Shown one piece after another: positions 62,935 through 64,000 of a stretch of 64,000 nucleotides of DNA (the stretch's first letter is position 1; the number at the start of each line of letters is the position of its first letter). The notes below the pieces were generated by a model. The model did not search any database. It saw only the letters and a list, made by a program, of their open reading frames with translations, and was not told where the DNA came from. Source of the DNA: Botrimarina hoheduenensis (GTDB taxonomy: Bacteria; Planctomycetota; Planctomycetia; Pirellulales; Lacipirellulaceae); NCBI RefSeq assembly GCF_007859815.1, contig NZ_SJPH01000005.1:102674-166673 (forward strand), read 5' to 3'. A program made the translations under genes and the position numbers.

Positions 62935-64000
62935 TTATGCCTTTACGGCCGATGCTTTGACCGGTGTCCGGCCCGCGGGCACGGCATCGCTCTCCGGATC
63001 GAACCACGCCGGATCGAACTCGATGCGCCGATTCTCAGCGATGGCCACATTGGTCGTGAGCGCAATCACGGCATCCGCCAGCGCAACCTTGGGATGGCAG
63101 TGAAGCGTCTCCGCCGGTGCCTTATCGCGGATGCAGACGGCCCAGTGCTCGATCTCTTCGGTGTAGCCACGGCTGACCGCTTGCGTAACGGCTTGCGCAG
63201 CGGGCGAGTAGCCGCCGCCGGTCTCGTACGAATCAACGAGGCCGTTCTTGGCATCGACCTTCACCTTGGTATCGACCTTCGAACCGGCGTAGAGCATGAC
63301 ATCTTGCTCACGCTCCAGGATCAGGGTTCCCTTCGTGCCGAGGACCACTTCTCCGTACCCCCCGAACCCGTTGCCATTGATCGACGAGTAGCTGACCACC
63401 ACCTTCTTGTTGGGGTCGGCGAGCTTCCCCTGTTTGGGATTGTTGTCCTCAAAGTATCCCTTGCCGGGGTACTCGTAGGAGGCGTAGACGTGGTCGTCTG
63501 CATCACGGTCGTGCGGGAAAATGTGCCGCCCGCCAACCGCAACCACGCTGAGCGGATTGACCTTTTGCTTTTCGCCAAACTGCGAGCTGATAAAGATGCC
63601 CGAGGCGTCCAGTTGATGGCTCCCCAATTCGGCCATCAAGCCGCCACCGGTGCGGTTCCAGATTCGCCAGCGGATCAGCTCTTCCATTGCGCTGCGCTCG
63701 TATCCGCCATCGAGAGTGCCCGCTTCGTAACCGTATTCGGTCGCATCGACCGAGATATCCTCAAGCTGAGCACGCTTCTGGGCGATCTTCAGGTCCCATT
63801 CTTCTTTCTTGGCAGCCGAGGTCGTCGGCTTGTCACGCTCGCGTTGCCAGGCGGCCAGCTCACGCACCAAACGGTGCTCATCACGCCACGCTCGGAGCCC
63901 GGCGTCGCCTCCGGCGCGCTTCGCGGCGCTCTCGGCTTTGGAGATCTCGGCGGGGCCGAGCATCTCGGTCGGAAGCGGCGGCTGCCAGCTATCGTTGCCC
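62935..64000 (-). CDS. Gfo/Idh/MocA oxidoreductase, partial at right edge
   Basis: This is the C-terminal part of a Gfo/Idh/MocA-family oxidoreductase; the frame is open to the window end, so the N-terminal NAD-binding region is missing. What remains includes G-G-G-L-M-A-E-L-G-S-H-Q-L-D and V-V-A-V-G-G-R-H-I-F-P-H-D-R-D-A-D-D-H-V, typical of planctomycete members. A methionine codon at 63963 is internal, not a start. It is the second oxidoreductase of this family in the window. Confidence 0.85.
   Translation of the reverse strand, partial: GNDSWQPPLPTEMLGPAEISKAESAAKRAGGDAGLRAWRDEHRLVRELAAWQRERDKPTTSAAKKEEWDLKIAQKRAQLEDISVDATEYGYEAGTLDGGYERSAMEELIRWRIWNRTGGGLMAELGSHQLDASGIFISSQFGEKQKVNPLSVVAVGGRHIFPHDRDADDHVYASYEYPGKGYFEDNNPKQGKLADPNKKVVVSYSSINGNGFGGYGEVVLGTKGTLILEREQDVMLYAGSKVDTKVKVDAKNGLVDSYETGGGYSPAAQAVTQAVSRGYTEEIEHWAVCIRDKAPAETLHCHPKVALADAVIALTTNVAIAENRRIEFDPAWFDPESDAVPAGRTPVKASAVKA

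Overview
The window looks like a GC-rich chromosome segment from a planctomycete, probably order Pirellulales and plausibly near Lacipirellulaceae. This is inferred from gene content only: a DUF1592/DUF1552 pair, PEP-CTERM proteins with a dockerin-like motif, Tat-type Gfo/Idh/MocA oxidoreductases, a large ECF sigma factor fused to a membrane and periplasmic part, an M56/BlaI pair and several small CxxC proteins. I saw no tRNA, rRNA, CRISPR array, insertion sequence or phage module. The window reads as ordinary chromosome with housekeeping and accessory genes mixed.

Left part (1-8.9 kb): a GH92 alpha-mannosidase faces away from a tight three-gene cassette (class I aldolase-like protein, D-lyxose/D-mannose isomerase, PfkB kinase). 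A secreted FAD-dependent oxidoreductase and a Tat-exported Gfo/Idh/MocA oxidoreductase follow. Mannosidase, isomerase, kinase and aldolase together would make a phosphorylate-late route for mannose-type sugars. 8.9-18.3 kb: an unusual sigma factor with a transmembrane segment, a Wza-like domain and a peptidoglycan-binding domain; an SGNH hydrolase; an orphan GspF-like protein coupled to a small zinc protein; an HNH endonuclease; a seven-iron ferredoxin; a second ECF sigma factor; and a two-gene lipoprotein unit.

18.3-30.9 kb is largely biosynthesis and translation: leuA, fabI, a sigma-54 activator, bioA with a SAM hydrolase, gatB-gatA-gatC, rpmB and a HisN-type phosphatase. The most striking feature of the window is just upstream of leuA. 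A 20-codon leader peptide there has eight Leu codons among nine consecutive codons, three of them CTA, followed by a strong intrinsic terminator. Three mutually exclusive RNA pairings (1:2, 2:3, 3:4) can be drawn by hand, so this has the layout of a ribosome-mediated leucine attenuator.

31-45 kb: a tail-anchored helix-turn-helix protein with a long acidic linker, a lipoprotein made of a duplicated module, a CcsB-CcsA cytochrome c assembly fusion, Fpg glycosylase, and a BlaI-type repressor with its own promoter and operator. The repressor is translationally coupled to a 1551-residue M56 metallopeptidase carrying carboxypeptidase-regulatory-like and TPR-like regions. A 5'-truncated PEP-CTERM gene follows.

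45-64 kb: a LuxR-type regulator, glnS (in the same window as gatCAB), the DUF1592/DUF1552 pair, trpD, a nucleoside hydrolase, a secreted two-lobed aspartic protease-like PEP-CTERM protein, a voltage-gated-type K+ channel with a C-terminal zinc ribbon, accD, an HhH-GPD DNA glycosylase, a GNAT acetyltransferase, a polysaccharide deacetylase-like membrane protein, a DinB protein, and a Gfo/Idh/MocA gene cut by the right edge.
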